Assembly (NCBI GenBank): GCA_021776735.1
Contig: JAJFFH010000037.1
Location: 62,001 to 126,000 of the forward strand
From: Planctomycetota bacterium
GTDB taxonomy: Bacteria; Planctomycetota; PLA2
Length of the DNA stretch: 64,000 nucleotides
Reading direction: 5' to 3'
Made by a program: the position numbers and the translations under genes. Below are positions 31,799-39,325 of this stretch, piece by piece. The notes under the pieces were generated by a model. The model saw only the letters and a list, made by a program, of their open reading frames with translations. It searched no databases and had not been told where the DNA came from. Position 1 is the stretch's first letter. The number at the start of each line of letters is the position of its first letter.

Positions 31799-32653
31799 CT
31801 ATTCGTCGTCGGGTGCGGGGCCGAGTGCTTTGGCGCGGTCCGTGATGCGACGAAAGAGCTCGGTGTTCGGGCTGTTCGGCACGTTCTGGATCTCGGTGGG
31901 ATCGACACCCCACTCCTCGAACTCCTTGAACTGCGCCTTGGACCAGTCGCGCTTGAACGTCGTGCGCATCGATGTCTTGATCGACTCGATCTGCGCCACG
32001 TAGGTCTGATTCGTACCAGGAACCTTCTCGCTCGCGACGCGCGCGAACCAACGGCCAAACCCGTGATCCTTGCCGGGCTGCGCAATTCCCCTGGCCATGA
32101 TCTCGACAAGTTCGTCCATCAGGCTCGAGCCGCCCGCGGTCGGAATCGCCAGAACCGCGTGGAGCTTTCGCTGCCCGTCGACCACCACGCGCTCCGCCGC
32201 CTCGCGCTGTTCGTTCGTAAGCTCAAGCGCCGAAGCGAATACCTTCATCCCGGGCTTCTTGTTCGCCTTGACGCGCAGCTCCTCCAGAACGCGCTTCGTC
32301 TTGCGATCGACCGCGTCATCGACGATCGCCGCCAACGCCTTGTTGTCCCCGGCGGTGCCGGACAGCCCGTCGGGATCATCGCCGTCCGTCTGCTCTTCGT
32401 CCGGGTTCATTCCGTCCGCCGGGTTGACGCCCGCGGAGCCCCGCCGTCCCGTGGACCCCGGTTGCGCCAGGACATCGAGTTTGCGCATGAGTTCCACGAC
32501 CTGCAATTGCAACGCCGTCACGCGGGGATCCGGCGCGGTTCCCCGTTCCCGCACCGGCGCGCGTTCACGGCGCGGGCGCTCCCGCATGACGCCGTAGGTG
32601 GCCAGGCCAAGCGCGAGAGCGGAGAATACAAGCGCGATGCCACCGGTCTTCAT
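31799..32653 (-). CDS. Hypothetical membrane-anchored or exported protein
   Basis: 284 residues from ATG 32653; this start puts a hydrophobic segment (GGIALVFSALALGLATYGV, residues 4-22) at the N-terminus. After a basic stretch comes a helical segment (VTALQLQVVELMRKLDVLA), a low-complexity linker (about 70-100) that includes a dispersed-repeat copy read as EEQTDGDD (85-92), and a mainly helical domain (LELTNEQREAAERVVVDGQRKLHAVL ... WSKAQFKEFEEWGVDP). That last part resembles the periplasmic helical proteins of the Spy/CpxP or DUF-type that sense stress, but the match is weak. Function unknown. Confidence 0.72.
   Translation of the reverse strand: MKTGGIALVFSALALGLATYGVMRERPRRERAPVRERGTAPDPRVTALQLQVVELMRKLDVLAQPGSTGRRGSAGVNPADGMNPDEEQTDGDDPDGLSGTAGDNKALAAIVDDAVDRKTKRVLEELRVKANKKPGMKVFASALELTNEQREAAERVVVDGQRKLHAVLAIPTAGGSSLMDELVEIMARGIAQPGKDHGFGRWFARVASEKVPGTNQTYVAQIESIKTSMRTTFKRDWSKAQFKEFEEWGVDPTEIQNVPNSPNTELFRRITDRAKALGPAPDDE
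32378..32394 (-). repeat. Dispersed repeat copy, in coding sequence
   Basis: GCAGACGGACGGCGATG in the linker of the 31799-32653 protein, encoding QTDGD. Confidence 0.95.
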
Positions 32654-32670
32654 GCCGCCATGATACGCCG

Positions 32671-33018
32671 CTATTCGTCGTGTTGCGCGAGACGCAATTC
32701 CAGGCGTTGAATCGCGCGCAGGATCGCGTTGCGGTCGAGCCGGCTGTAGTACCACGTCTTCAGCATGCCGACGCCGACGCTCGCCCAGAGGAATAGCCCG
32801 GCGTAGGCGACGAGTCCCTTCACGTCCGCAGTATCGGTCTGAAAAAACCGGACCGCCGCCCAGACCGAGAGGGCGAAGATCGCGGGGGCCGCGATCCAGA
32901 CAACAATGATCAACCAGCGCTGGTGGCCGCGAAAGCTCGCCACGACCTCCGCGCGCATGGTCTCGTCGTAGTCCGCGTCGAACGCGTCGCGCAGGTTTTC
33001 GTCAGAAAAATCCGTCAT
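32671..33018 (-). CDS. DUF6768-like small membrane protein, partner of the ECF sigma factor
   Basis: 115 residues; its ATG overlaps the stop of the ECF gene (33015-33018). It has an acidic N-terminus, then two membrane segments (about 35-58 and 68-86: LIIVVWIAAPAIFALSVWAAV, GLVAYAGLFLWASVGVGML), and a short basic helical tail (RNAILRAIQRLELRLAQHDE). Proteins of this size and layout sit directly after ECF sigma genes in Planctomycetota and are annotated DUF6768. They may act as an anti-sigma-like membrane regulator, although there is no zinc-binding HxxxCxxC motif. Confidence 0.75.
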   Translation of the reverse strand: MTDFSDENLRDAFDADYDETMRAEVVASFRGHQRWLIIVVWIAAPAIFALSVWAAVRFFQTDTADVKGLVAYAGLFLWASVGVGMLKTWYYSRLDRNAILRAIQRLELRLAQHDE

Positions 33019-33542
33019 TTCAATCGCTCCTTGATCTGCTGCCGGGCGTGGTGGAGCCGCGACTTCACCGTGCCGGCGGGAATGTGCAACAGGGCGGCGA
33101 TCTCGGTGATCCCGAAGCCGTCGCGGTAGAAGAGTGCCAGCACTTCGCGGTGCATCGGCGCCAAGGCGCGCAAGGCGCGAACGAGAGCGCTTGTTCCGCC
33201 CGTGTCTTCGGCCACGCGCGGGGCGGCGCGGCGACCGGCCTCCTCGATCGCGTCGCGCTGGCGGCGGTCACGCCGCACGAGATCCGCGCTCTTGCGCCGC
33301 ACGATCCGATGCGCCCACATCTCGAACCGGGCCGTGTCGTGCAGACGTTGCAGCCCGCGCACGATCGCGAGCCACGCCTCCTGCAACGCATCCCACGCAA
33401 GATCATCCCGACCCGTCACGCGCCGCGCATGCCGCCAGAGCGGTTTTTGCCACCGCGCGACAAGGCGCTCAAAAGCGCGCACATCGCCGTCCTGACAAGC
33501 GAGGACGAGTAGTTCGTCGGCAATCTCCCGCGGCGTGCGCAT
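33015..33542 (-). CDS. ECF-type RNA polymerase sigma factor
   Basis: 175 residues from ATG 33542. Region 2 is complete: LACQDGDVRAFERLVARWQKPLWRHARRVTGRDDLAWDALQEAWLAIVRGLQRL, then FEMWAHRIVRRKSADLVRR. Region 4 is LRALAPMHREVLALFYRDGFGITEIAALLHIPAGTVKSRLHHARQQIKERL with a clear helix-turn-helix. It lacks region 3, as usual for ECF factors. It is co-translated with the small DUF6768-like membrane protein, which may hold it inactive. The CATCGCCGTCC stretch at 33482-33492 encodes the normal QDGDV of region 2 and is probably not a genuine dispersed-repeat copy. Confidence 0.93.
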   Translation of the reverse strand: MRTPREIADELLVLACQDGDVRAFERLVARWQKPLWRHARRVTGRDDLAWDALQEAWLAIVRGLQRLHDTARFEMWAHRIVRRKSADLVRRDRRQRDAIEEAGRRAAPRVAEDTGGTSALVRALRALAPMHREVLALFYRDGFGITEIAALLHIPAGTVKSRLHHARQQIKERLK

Positions 33543-33615
33543 CGTGTACCCGTATGTCGCACGAGAGCCCGGGAAGGTTCAAAGAAAACCTCGGCAGGAA
33601 TACCCATCCGAAAAC

Positions 33616-33669
33616 AGCAAACGGGCCTGCCCGCGCCGAAGCGCGTGGCGCGAAGGCGGGACGGCGATG
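33616..33669 (+). repeat. Dispersed repeat copy split by a 35-bp insertion
   Basis: AGCAAACGG (33616-33624) and GACGGCGATG (33660-33669) are the two halves of the motif, separated by 35 bp. The insert is itself an imperfect inverted repeat (CCCGCGCC ... GGCGCG..GGCGGG). Confidence 0.6.
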
Positions 33670-33683
33670 TATCCGGGAGCGGA

Positions 33684-34637
33684 TCAGTCCCCGTAGGCTT
33701 TTCGCGGATACGGGAGTCGCTTGGCGCGGAGCTGTTTGCCTCGCGGCGTCCAGTCGGCGTAGAAATCGACGCCCGTGACTCCCGCGGCGTAGAACTGGTT
33801 CAGCGTCGCAGCCACGTGCTTGAACGGCACCTTGTTGTTCGCCTTGATCGTTCCCCTGCACTTGAGTTTTTCCTTGCGCGCTTCGTCTCGCCGCTTGCGG
33901 ATCGTCTTTCCGACCTGGGCGGGGTCGTCCACAACCGGGTCGGTCCAGACGCGATAGCGGATGACGGTGGGCATCATGACCCTGCCCGCGTTCTTCCACT
34001 CCCGCGGGCGTTCCGTGCGACCCAGGATGTGGACCCCGATGAACACCCCCGGCTGTTGAATCGGCGATCGATCGATGGGCAGAAACATCTTCAGCCTTCC
34101 CTCGAGCTGCGGCTTCTTGGGCGCCGCCACGTCCTTGCGCTCAACCGAGAGCGCCTTCGCCTCCTCCGCTGTGTACGAGCGGTCCGCGACGAGCTTGACG
34201 CCGAAGTGCAGCTTGTAGAACCTGCTCTGGGCCACCGTGATCATGATGGCCTGAACATGCTTCCACGGCGCGTCTTTGTCGACGCGGAGCAGAACGTGCA
34301 GCTTCGAGATCGGGGTACTGAGCGTCTTCTTCTTGAGGCCCGCCTTGCCCCTCTTCTTCATGATCGCGTGATAGCGATCGCGCGCCGACACGAGCTCGAA
34401 GCGGAGCTCGCTGAGAGAGAGAGCCGGCGACTTCTTGGGGGCCTCGGGACGAGCGAACGCCGCTTGGCTAGGGCGAAAGTAGATCTCCCCGTGCTTGGTC
34501 AGCGTGATGATGACCCGGGGCTCGCCACCGTCGCCCTTGTCCTCGACTCCTGCGGGAGCAACCGGCAGCGTGACCGGAATCAGGTCGTGGGCGAACAGGT
34601 GTCCGGCAAACAGCACGAAGACGGCAAGCGCGCGCAT
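33684..34637 (-). CDS. Exported protein with two ExbD/TolR-like periplasmic domains
   Basis: 317 residues. A signal peptide (MRALAVFVLFAGHLFAHD) replaces the usual ExbD transmembrane anchor. Two ExbD/TolR-like modules follow. The first has VIITLTKHGEIYFR and, after an insertion, LHVLLRVDKDAPWKHVQAIMITVAQSRFYKLHFGV. The second has CRGTIKANNKVPFKHVAATLNQFYAAGVTGVDFYAD. In ExbD the phrase L..D..a.y..v..v...a...gi..i.f describes the periplasmic fold that contacts TonB systems. No ExbB/TolQ motor gene is nearby, so this looks like a soluble relative. A dispersed-repeat copy (34665-34681) lies 27 bp upstream of its ATG in the same orientation. Confidence 0.75.
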   Translation of the reverse strand: MRALAVFVLFAGHLFAHDLIPVTLPVAPAGVEDKGDGGEPRVIITLTKHGEIYFRPSQAAFARPEAPKKSPALSLSELRFELVSARDRYHAIMKKRGKAGLKKKTLSTPISKLHVLLRVDKDAPWKHVQAIMITVAQSRFYKLHFGVKLVADRSYTAEEAKALSVERKDVAAPKKPQLEGRLKMFLPIDRSPIQQPGVFIGVHILGRTERPREWKNAGRVMMPTVIRYRVWTDPVVDDPAQVGKTIRKRRDEARKEKLKCRGTIKANNKVPFKHVAATLNQFYAAGVTGVDFYADWTPRGKQLRAKRLPYPRKAYGD

Positions 34638-34664
34638 GGGCGCATCCTACCTCGCCCGAGCGCG

Positions 34665-34681
34665 CATCGCCGTCCGTTTGC
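34665..34681 (-). repeat. Dispersed repeat copy, intergenic
   Basis: Perfect copy 27 bp upstream of the ExbD-like gene start at 34637, same orientation as the gene. Confidence 0.95.
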
Positions 34682-34731
34682 TTCTTTGCTCTGGACCTTC
34701 AACGCCATCGATGGCCGATACCCCGCCGGTG

Positions 34732-36072
34732 CTACGAAACCCGTGCGGGCACGGGCGCGGCTTCGCGTTCTCTTGTGGGCGGGCCTGCGCCCATTTCCAT
34801 GAGGCGCGCGATGCGTTCGTCGAGCGACGGATGAGTCGAGAACAGCTCGCGCAAACGGCGCAGAAACGCGACCGGGGCGCGCTTGCGGTCGCCGATGGGT
34901 GCGATGGCCAGGGGCGTCACGGAGCGCGGCATCGCCGTCGCCTTCGTGGCGTCGTCGCGCAGCTTGCGCAGGGCCTCGACGAGTCCGTCGGGATTGCGCG
35001 TGAGTTCGACCGCGGATGCGTCGGCCGTGAATTCCTGATTGCGCGAAACGGAGAGCCGGAGCAGCAGGAGCACGAATGGAAACACGGCACCGAGGAGCAG
35101 GATGGCCGAACCGGCGACGAGCCCGACCGGTGCGAAAATCAGGAGGCCGAGCGGGCCGGGCCGCTTTTTTTTCGGCTCTCGCTCCTCGTGGCCCGCGAGC
35201 TTCCACAACTCCCACGCGGCGAGCGCGAGCGCGATCCACGGCAGGTAGCGAATCAGGGTCGTGAACACGAACATGACCAGTATGGAGAAGGCCAGTCCGA
35301 CCGCCATCACGGCGATGCCGAGTATTGGCGCGCCCAACGCAAACAGCACCTTCGTCTTGGTCGTAAACGGTCCCTTGGGTAGGCGCGCCTTGATCCTTTC
35401 GCGCTGCCGAGCAGGCCAGGACTCGTCGTTCCGGTTCGGATCCCGCGCGTTCGCCACGATCGCCACGAGCGGCCCAAACGCGAACGCCGCGGTCATCCTC
35501 AGCACGCGTGCCATTCCGAACATGACGGTCATCAGCGTCGTGTCGCCGTTGCGGATGTGGCCAATCTCATGCGCGACGACGCCCTGGAGCTCGTCGCGGT
35601 CGAGCCGTTCCAGCAGTCCGCTGGTCACGACCACGGCCGTCCGCTCGCCCAACCCGCAGGCGAATGCGTTGAGCGACGCGTCGTTCACGACGTAGAGCGA
35701 CGGCGCACGGATCCCCGCGGCCAAAGAGATCTCGCTGGTGACGTTGCGCAGTTGAAGATCCCGCAGCCTCCGGCCCCCGACGAGCGACAGCAGGGTCCAC
35801 GCGCCGCGCCGCCGGATGCGCAGGTACTGAACAAACACCAAGAGCACGAGCGCCACGGCGAGTTGGTTGGGGTAGTCGCGATACCAGGGCTGCCGCGCGG
35901 TCCCGTCAAAGGGCTCGCCGTACGCCTCGTAGTACGCGCCGTCCCCCCAGAGCCGATCGAAGCTGACCCCCAGCGTGTGCCCGGCAAACGCCGTGAGCCC
36001 GAAGACCAACAACAACAGGAAGCGAAGCTTCCTGTTGTTGTTGCGAATGTGCTCCCGAAATCCGACGCGCAT
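34732..36072 (-). CDS. HtpX-like M48 zinc metalloprotease, membrane-bound
   Basis: 446 residues from ATG 36072; I prefer this to upstream ATGs because the protein then begins FREHIRNNNRKLRFLLLLVFGL, like the N-terminal anchor of HtpX-type proteases. Zinc site: HEIGH in ELQGVVAHEIGHIRNGD, with the third ligand Glu probably in NQEFTADASAVELTRNPDGL. There are two N-terminal membrane segments (about 17-35 and 82-100) and further hydrophobic stretches in the middle (LFALGAPILGIAVMAVGLAFSILVMFVFTTLI and AILLLGAVFPFVLLLL). The C-terminus has the family's FSTHPSLDERIARL phrase. It should degrade misfolded membrane proteins. A perfect 17-bp inverted repeat lies inside codons 10-22. Confidence 0.9.
   Translation of the reverse strand: MRVGFREHIRNNNRKLRFLLLLVFGLTAFAGHTLGVSFDRLWGDGAYYEAYGEPFDGTARQPWYRDYPNQLAVALVLLVFVQYLRIRRRGAWTLLSLVGGRRLRDLQLRNVTSEISLAAGIRAPSLYVVNDASLNAFACGLGERTAVVVTSGLLERLDRDELQGVVAHEIGHIRNGDTTLMTVMFGMARVLRMTAAFAFGPLVAIVANARDPNRNDESWPARQRERIKARLPKGPFTTKTKVLFALGAPILGIAVMAVGLAFSILVMFVFTTLIRYLPWIALALAAWELWKLAGHEEREPKKKRPGPLGLLIFAPVGLVAGSAILLLGAVFPFVLLLLRLSVSRNQEFTADASAVELTRNPDGLVEALRKLRDDATKATAMPRSVTPLAIAPIGDRKRAPVAFLRRLRELFSTHPSLDERIARLMEMGAGPPTREREAAPVPARVS
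36007..36043. repeat. Perfect 17-bp inverted repeat inside the M48 protease gene
   Basis: CAACAACAACAGGAAGC (36007-36023), spacer GAA, then its exact complement (36027-36043). On the mRNA this is a very stable hairpin 30-66 bases into the coding region, encoding NNNRK-L-RFL. A perfect arm this long is not expected by chance in coding sequence. Confidence 0.95.
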
Positions 36073-36223
36073 GGCCCCGGGTCTCTTTCGGGTTTTCGAC
36101 GGGCGGCGCTTGACCATGCCTCTTGAGCCCGCCCCCGCGCCCCCCTTTTGCTGCCCTCCGGCTCCTGCGGGTTTCCGTTCGGATTTCGGCGCGAAGAGGC
36201 ACCCCGCAACCGTTTTCATCACC

Positions 36224-37450
36224 ATGCTACGCAGCTCGATCGGGATCCTGGTGGCGCTGTGCGTCGTCTTGCCGGTCTCCCTCGCGTTCGGGCGCGGGGC
36301 CGGGGAGGACGCCTATCTGGTGGCCGCCGGCAAGACCGTCGCCAAGCTGGGCGCGGCGGACCACGCGGACCCGATTCATTACGACTGCATCGCGCGCCGG
36401 ATCTACCGCTTCGACTATCCGCAGATGATCTGCACCGATTTTGCGGGCAAGGTCTTGTGGAAGTACAAGCTGAGAATGCAGCGCGGCCAGTGGGTGCGGG
36501 CCGTGTTTGACGGCGATCCGCATGTCGTGTGCGTGTGGACCGGGCACGAGTTCACGGGGCTCGACAAGATGACCGGCAGACTGCGCTACCAGGTGGACCC
36601 GGGCAACCCGTACTGGACGCGCACTCGGGGTGGCGCGGTGTACTTCGTGGGTCATGCGAGCAGCGATCAGGTGCGGCGGTTCAATCCGGGGACGGGCAAG
36701 GTCGTCTGGAGCGCCGAGCCGGTTCCGGGGAAGGCGAACTGGTGTCCGATCCGCCGGCTCGGGGATGGCTTTGTGCAGGGCCTCGATCTGCGCCACCACT
36801 ACTTCGATCGGGCCACGGGCAAGCCGCTGCCGATGGTGTTCCCGGCGTCGAAGACGCGACGGGTGGTGGTTGCCGCGGATCGCATCTTCCACCTGTCGAA
36901 GGATCGTCTGATCGCCTACCCGCGCGCCGGGGGTGATCCGCTCTGGTCCATGAAACGTCCGGACGGGGCCGACCGATTGCTGGAGCCGTTCGCGCACGGG
37001 CGGTTGATCGTCGCCGGCAAGAAACTCGCGCACATTTTCGACTGCGCCAACAAACGGGTGCTGTTCACGATCCCGATCGAACAGAAGTACGTCCTGCCGG
37101 AAATGCGACAGACCAGGGACCGTGTTCTCGTCCACAATCAGACATCGATCCGCTGCATCGATGCCGTTACCGGAGCCCTCCGCTGGCGCACGCCGCGCGT
37201 CCGGATCTGCGAAATGCAATCGGGCCCCAAAGGCACGGTCCTGCGCATCGTGTGGAACAAGATCCGACCGCGCAACAGGCCGGAGCGAACCGAGGGCATC
37301 GTCTTCGCGCACCGAATCTCGGACGGCAAGGTGCTGTGGAAATGGACGGCACCGCCATTCGCGAATCCGCACTACCTCTTCGCCGGTATCGCCGCAGAAG
37401 AGTGCCGTGGGCGACTGCTGCTGCGGGTGAAGTGGCACCTGCTCGACTGA
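36224..37450 (+). CDS. Exported PQQ-like beta-propeller protein
   Basis: 408 residues from ATG 36224, which opens a signal peptide (MLRSSIGILVALCVVLPVSLAFG); the frame is open further upstream only as a shadow of the divergent M48 gene. Repeated propeller blades of the PQQ/YncE type are visible: ICTDFAGKVLWKYKL, GLDKMTGRLRYQVD, RFNPGTGKVVWSAEP, IAYPRAGGDPLWSMKR, CIDAVTGALRWRTP and AHRISDGKVLWKW, each with the ...G...W pattern. It is more likely a structural or binding protein than a PQQ dehydrogenase, since no dehydrogenase active-site motifs are seen. It is divergent from the M48 protease gene, with a 151-bp gap, and no partners are apparent. Confidence 0.82.
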   Translation: MLRSSIGILVALCVVLPVSLAFGRGAGEDAYLVAAGKTVAKLGAADHADPIHYDCIARRIYRFDYPQMICTDFAGKVLWKYKLRMQRGQWVRAVFDGDPHVVCVWTGHEFTGLDKMTGRLRYQVDPGNPYWTRTRGGAVYFVGHASSDQVRRFNPGTGKVVWSAEPVPGKANWCPIRRLGDGFVQGLDLRHHYFDRATGKPLPMVFPASKTRRVVVAADRIFHLSKDRLIAYPRAGGDPLWSMKRPDGADRLLEPFAHGRLIVAGKKLAHIFDCANKRVLFTIPIEQKYVLPEMRQTRDRVLVHNQTSIRCIDAVTGALRWRTPRVRICEMQSGPKGTVLRIVWNKIRPRNRPERTEGIVFAHRISDGKVLWKWTAPPFANPHYLFAGIAAEECRGRLLLRVKWHLLD

Positions 37451-37494
37451 ACCAAAGTCGTTTCGCCCCGGCATGGGCTGAGTCGGACGTCAGG

Positions 37495-37508
37495 AACGGA
37501 CGGCGATG
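37495..37508 (+). repeat. Dispersed repeat copy, intergenic (CAGGAACGG variant)
   Basis: AACGGACGGCGATG preceded by CAGG. Confidence 0.9.
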
Positions 37509-37548
37509 CCTTCGACAAGATCGCCCAGCACGCACCTCAGCCAGGATC

Positions 37549-37674
37549 GCAGCAGGTTTACCTGGCACTCGTACCCCGGAACCCCGTACCCCGGAACCCG
37601 AACCCGGCCCGACAATGCGGCAGGTTTACACGGCACCCGACACGGCGGCATTGCAGCAGCTTTACCTGGCACCG
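37549..37674 (-). repeat. Three copies of the GGTGCCAGG dispersed motif
   Basis: Copies at 37549-37568, 37617-37637 and 37653-37674, read on the minus strand as GTGCCAGGTAAACCTGC with small changes. The core CAGGTAAACCTG is a palindrome with a two-base centre. The family also occurs at 30926-30986. Confidence 0.75.
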
Positions 37675-37744
37675 TACGGCGGCGGGCACCGTACGGCGGG
37701 CGGGCGGGCGGTGCGAATGCGCTGGGTCTGCTACTTTTGGGGGC

Positions 37745-38726
37745 ATGTTCGTTCGTGCGCTGCTTTTGCTTTTCCTGGTGCCTGCTCTCGGTCTCGTTCG
37801 CGCGCAGGAAGCAGATGCCGCGGCGCCCGCCGGGACGATTCGACCAGGTCGGTCGCCTGCTGATTCAGTGGGACAAGGGCGAAGGCACGGTCGCCTTCGA
37901 CGACTTCCGCCTCGTGCGCGGCACGCGCGGCGAGCGGAGTTGCCTGCCCACGGTTGACGAGCGCCTGACCCTCGCGTTTCCCGGCGGAAAGGGGCACCGG
38001 TTTGTCTCCGACAACTTCATCGTGCTGACCGATGTGCCGGGGATCAACGCTGCATCCGTCAAGCCGCTGCTCAAGCGGCTTGAGTCGGGCCTCACGCTGC
38101 TTCACGAGCGCTATCGCGTACCGCGTCGCATGCTCGGGCGCGCGCCGCTCTGCATCTTCGCCCGCAAGGAAGACTACGTCGCATTCTTCGCACGCCTCGG
38201 CAAACACTTCGGCGTCGGCCTCGCGCCCCCCAGCGCCGACGGATACAGCGCCCTCGGCTACGGCGCCAGCACCTGGGATCCGAAACAGGGACTCGACCGG
38301 CCGGTCTTTGTGCATGAGGCGATGCACGCCGCCCTCGAACAGTTGCTGCACCTCGCGTCCGACGGCAACTGGATCCAGGAGGGCCTCGCCAACGCCGTTC
38401 AGGCGCGCCTGCACCTCGAGTCGACGAAGGCGGACCGGAGCGATCTGTTCGCCCGGCGCGCTCGGGGCGAAAGTGTCTTCCAGCCGCTCGGAGTCCTCCT
38501 CGCCATGCGGCGACCCGGCACACAACGCTATCTGCAACTCGCTACGTTCCTCGAGTTCCTCGCCGACAAGTACGCCGCGCAACTCCCGACGTTCTGGAAC
38601 AAGGTCACCACGTCCTGGAAGCTCCCCCACGATTCGGGCCGTCTTGCCCTCGAAGCCGCCCTGGACCAACCGATCGAGACCATCGGCACCGCATGGATCA
38701 CTTGGGGTAGGACGTACTACCGCTAG
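37745..38726 (+). CDS. Exported peptidase-MA/DUF1570-like zinc peptidase, with apparent frameshift
   Basis: A signal peptide starts at ATG 37745 (MFVRALLLLFLVPALGLVRAQ). The rest of the protein lies in another frame, entered near 37825-37840 (reading on as GRFDQVGRLLIQWDKGEG), so one base appears gained or lost within a C/G-rich stretch. The main part has the gluzincin motif HEAMH in PVFVHEAMHAALEQLL, followed by GNWIQEGLANAVQ, in which the Glu is the likely third zinc ligand. The preceding beta-rich part carries LGRAPLCIFARKEDYVAFF, as in DUF1570/peptidase-MA proteins. Either a sequencing error in a homopolymer or a recent mutation explains the shift. Without it the protein would have about 325 residues. 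Confidence 0.72.
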
Positions 38727-38876
38727 CACCGCTGGTCCCTTCCCTCCCCGTCCCCTCCCTTCCCCCTCCTTGTCAACCGCCGTCAACGAGGTAAGGAACC
38801 GTCTGGTCACCGCGTCTAGGAGATCGTAGGCGCGAATCGGCGCGCCATCGTCCCTCACACGCAAGGAGACCGAACG

Positions 38877-39254
38877 ATGAACTTCCGTTTCGTAACGAAG
38901 CGAATCCACGCTTTTCTCGACTATCCCGTCGCCTTGGTTCTCATCGCGGCACCGTTCCTCCTCCACTTGGGCGACTCGGCTCCCATGGCCAAGTGGCTGT
39001 CCGTCGCCACCGGGGTCGCTGCGCTGGTGCTGACCGTTTTCACGGACCACCATCTCGGCATCGTCCGCGTGTTGCCCTACAAGCTTCACCTGAAGGTGGA
39101 CTCTCTTGTCGCGCTCGTCTTTCTGGCCGCCCCCGTGCTCTTCGGATTCGCCGGTCTCGATCGGACTTACTACTGGGCGAACGGTGCCGCCCTCCTGATC
39201 GTAGTCAGCCTCCATCAGCCCGAACAGCCCGTCGCAATCGCAGCGACCGCGTAG
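38877..39254 (+). CDS. Small four-helix membrane protein (SPW-like)
   Basis: 125 residues with four hydrophobic segments: about 14-30 (FLDYPVALVLIAAPFLLHL), 38-55 (WLSVATGVAALVLTVFT), 74-92 (SLVALVFLAAPVLFGFAGL) and 97-112 (YYWANGAALLIVVSLH). The first half and second half look like a repeat, each with a L-AAP-L/V-F motif, as in SPW-repeat proteins of bacterial membranes. Function unknown. An AGGAGA ribosome-binding site lies before ATG 38877. Confidence 0.8.
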   Translation: MNFRFVTKRIHAFLDYPVALVLIAAPFLLHLGDSAPMAKWLSVATGVAALVLTVFTDHHLGIVRVLPYKLHLKVDSLVALVFLAAPVLFGFAGLDRTYYWANGAALLIVVSLHQPEQPVAIAATA

Positions 39255-39325
39255 GCCGTCGACACCAACGGGCGGGTCCGCGGATCCGCCCGCACTCGCC
39301 CGCGTCCATCCTGTATCTTGACCGC

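Larger units (their letters stand above)
37451..37744. other. Intergenic region with dispersed repeats
   Basis: No gene is visible. It holds one copy of the GGACGGCGATG family (37495-37508), three inverted copies of the GGTGCCAGG motif (37549-37674) and a CCCCGGAACCC-type simple stretch between them. Confidence 0.7.

Noticed and set aside
33482-33492. CATCGCCGTCC in the ECF sigma gene
   Set aside because: Eleven-base match within the conserved QDGDV of region 2; flanks do not match the consensus.
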